Below are positions 63,525 through 64,000 of a DNA stretch of 64,000 bases, piece by piece. The notes beneath the pieces were generated by a model, which saw nothing but the letters and a program-made list of their open reading frames with translations, did not search any database and was not told where the DNA came from. The stretch spans positions 13,797,226 through 13,861,225 of the forward strand of contig CM045737.1 of the NCBI GenBank assembly GCA_024760905.1, written 5' to 3'. A program made the position numbers and the translations under genes. The stretch comes from Plotosus lineatus. Taxonomy: Eukaryota > Chordata > Actinopteri > Siluriformes > Plotosidae. The stretch's first letter is position 1. Each line of letters opens with the position of its first letter.

Positions 63525-63633
63525 TCACCTTTGAGCCCCTCCCCCGGGCCTGGCTCCAGGGGGGAACCCCGGTGACCCACATCTGGGCAAAGGAGACTGC
63601 TTCCTTGTATGTCTCTTAGCCATAAGGGTCTTC

Positions 63634-63636
<3 letters not shown>

Positions 63637-63703
<67 letters not shown>

Positions 63704-63785
63704 AAGATGCAAAGGATAGGGTGAGATGGAGGCAGATGATTCGCTGTGGCGACCCCTGAAGGGAAAAGCCGAAAGGAAAAGAAGA

Positions 63786-63826
<41 letters not shown>
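63637..63826. repeat. (TA)n microsatellites flanking an RTE 3' end
   Basis: (TA)n at 63637-63700 and 63788-63826. Between them 63701-63787 is the last about 85 bases of the RTE LINE (GATGCAAAGGATAGGGTGAG to GAAAAGCCGAAAGGAAAAGA AGAAGA). Confidence 0.9.
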
Positions 63827-63827
<1 letters not shown>

Positions 63828-63879
63828 ACTGTACATGAATATTCTGAATATATATACTGTGTGTATATATGTATGTCTG

Positions 63880-64000
63880 TCTTCCTTTCGGCTTTTTTCC
63901 CTTTTACTCGGGAGTCGCCACAGCGAATCATCTGATTTGCACGTTTGATTTGGCAGAGGTTTTTACGTCGGATGGCCTTCCTGTCACAACCCTTTTAGCA
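63880..64000 (-). mobile_element. SINE family 1 type b tail, cut by window edge
   Basis: CCTTTCGGCTTTTTTCCC, GTCGCCACAGCGAATCATC, TTTTACGTCGGATGGCC and CACAACCCTTTTAGCA; the core would continue beyond base 64000. Confidence 0.8.

Larger units (their letters stand above)
61529..63625 (-). mobile_element. Non-LTR retrotransposon, internally deleted
   Basis: Minus-strand LINE with a 3' end in (GAT)n at 61529-61545. An endonuclease module (62673-63524) is joined near 62690 to a late reverse-transcriptase module (61776-62603), so the C-terminal endonuclease linker and the first RT blocks are missing. The clade is uncertain; it is distinct from the RTE copies above. Confidence 0.87.

Overview
This window is animal nuclear DNA, most likely from a teleost fish. 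It has small coding exons in long introns, many AT- and CA-type microsatellites, and a repeat load typical of fish: tRNA-derived SINEs, an RTE-type LINE, a CR1/L2-like LINE, Tc1-like and hAT DNA transposons, and pogo/Tigger-like TIR elements in TA targets. I cannot resolve the species from sequence alone.

The only host protein-coding genes I can support are two desmoglein-type desmosomal cadherins, in tandem on the minus strand. The right-hand gene (53683 down to 36387) is complete as far as I can see. Its 14 coding exons join in frame to a 1116-residue desmoglein-2-like protein: signal peptide, furin-cleaved propeptide, EC1-EC4, membrane-proximal EA domain, one transmembrane helix, plakoglobin-binding segment, proline linker and Gly/Gln-rich repeat domain. 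The left-hand gene (12992 down to the window edge) is a paralogue with nine visible exons (about 530 residues: signal peptide, propeptide, EC1-EC3 and most of EC4). Its remaining 3' exons lie outside the window. Exon order, intron phases and several exon lengths match between the two, as expected for tandem duplicates. Both are predicted calcium-dependent adhesion molecules that hold desmosomes together in epithelia and heart.

Layout: 1-720, intron 9 of gene A (SINE relics); 721-12992, gene A, with a Tc1-like element, RTE and SINE copies in its introns; 13000-36386, intergenic, almost wall-to-wall repeats including two hAT elements with perfect 8-bp target duplications, a near-intact RTE LINE (19270-22415) and nested TIR elements; 36387-53683, gene B; 53684-64000, upstream flank with microsatellites, a hAT fragment, SINEs and an internally deleted LINE (61535-63625).

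The most interesting signals are: (i) both cadherins carry a low-complexity Gly-rich insert at the same place near the end of EC3, of quite different composition; (ii) a SINE family in which one core is joined to two unrelated 3' tails, one resembling an internally deleted RTE element, with one copy bounded by a 13-bp target duplication; (iii) a Tc1-like element whose inverted repeats run into the transposase gene; (iv) GC-AG introns at different positions in the two cadherin genes.
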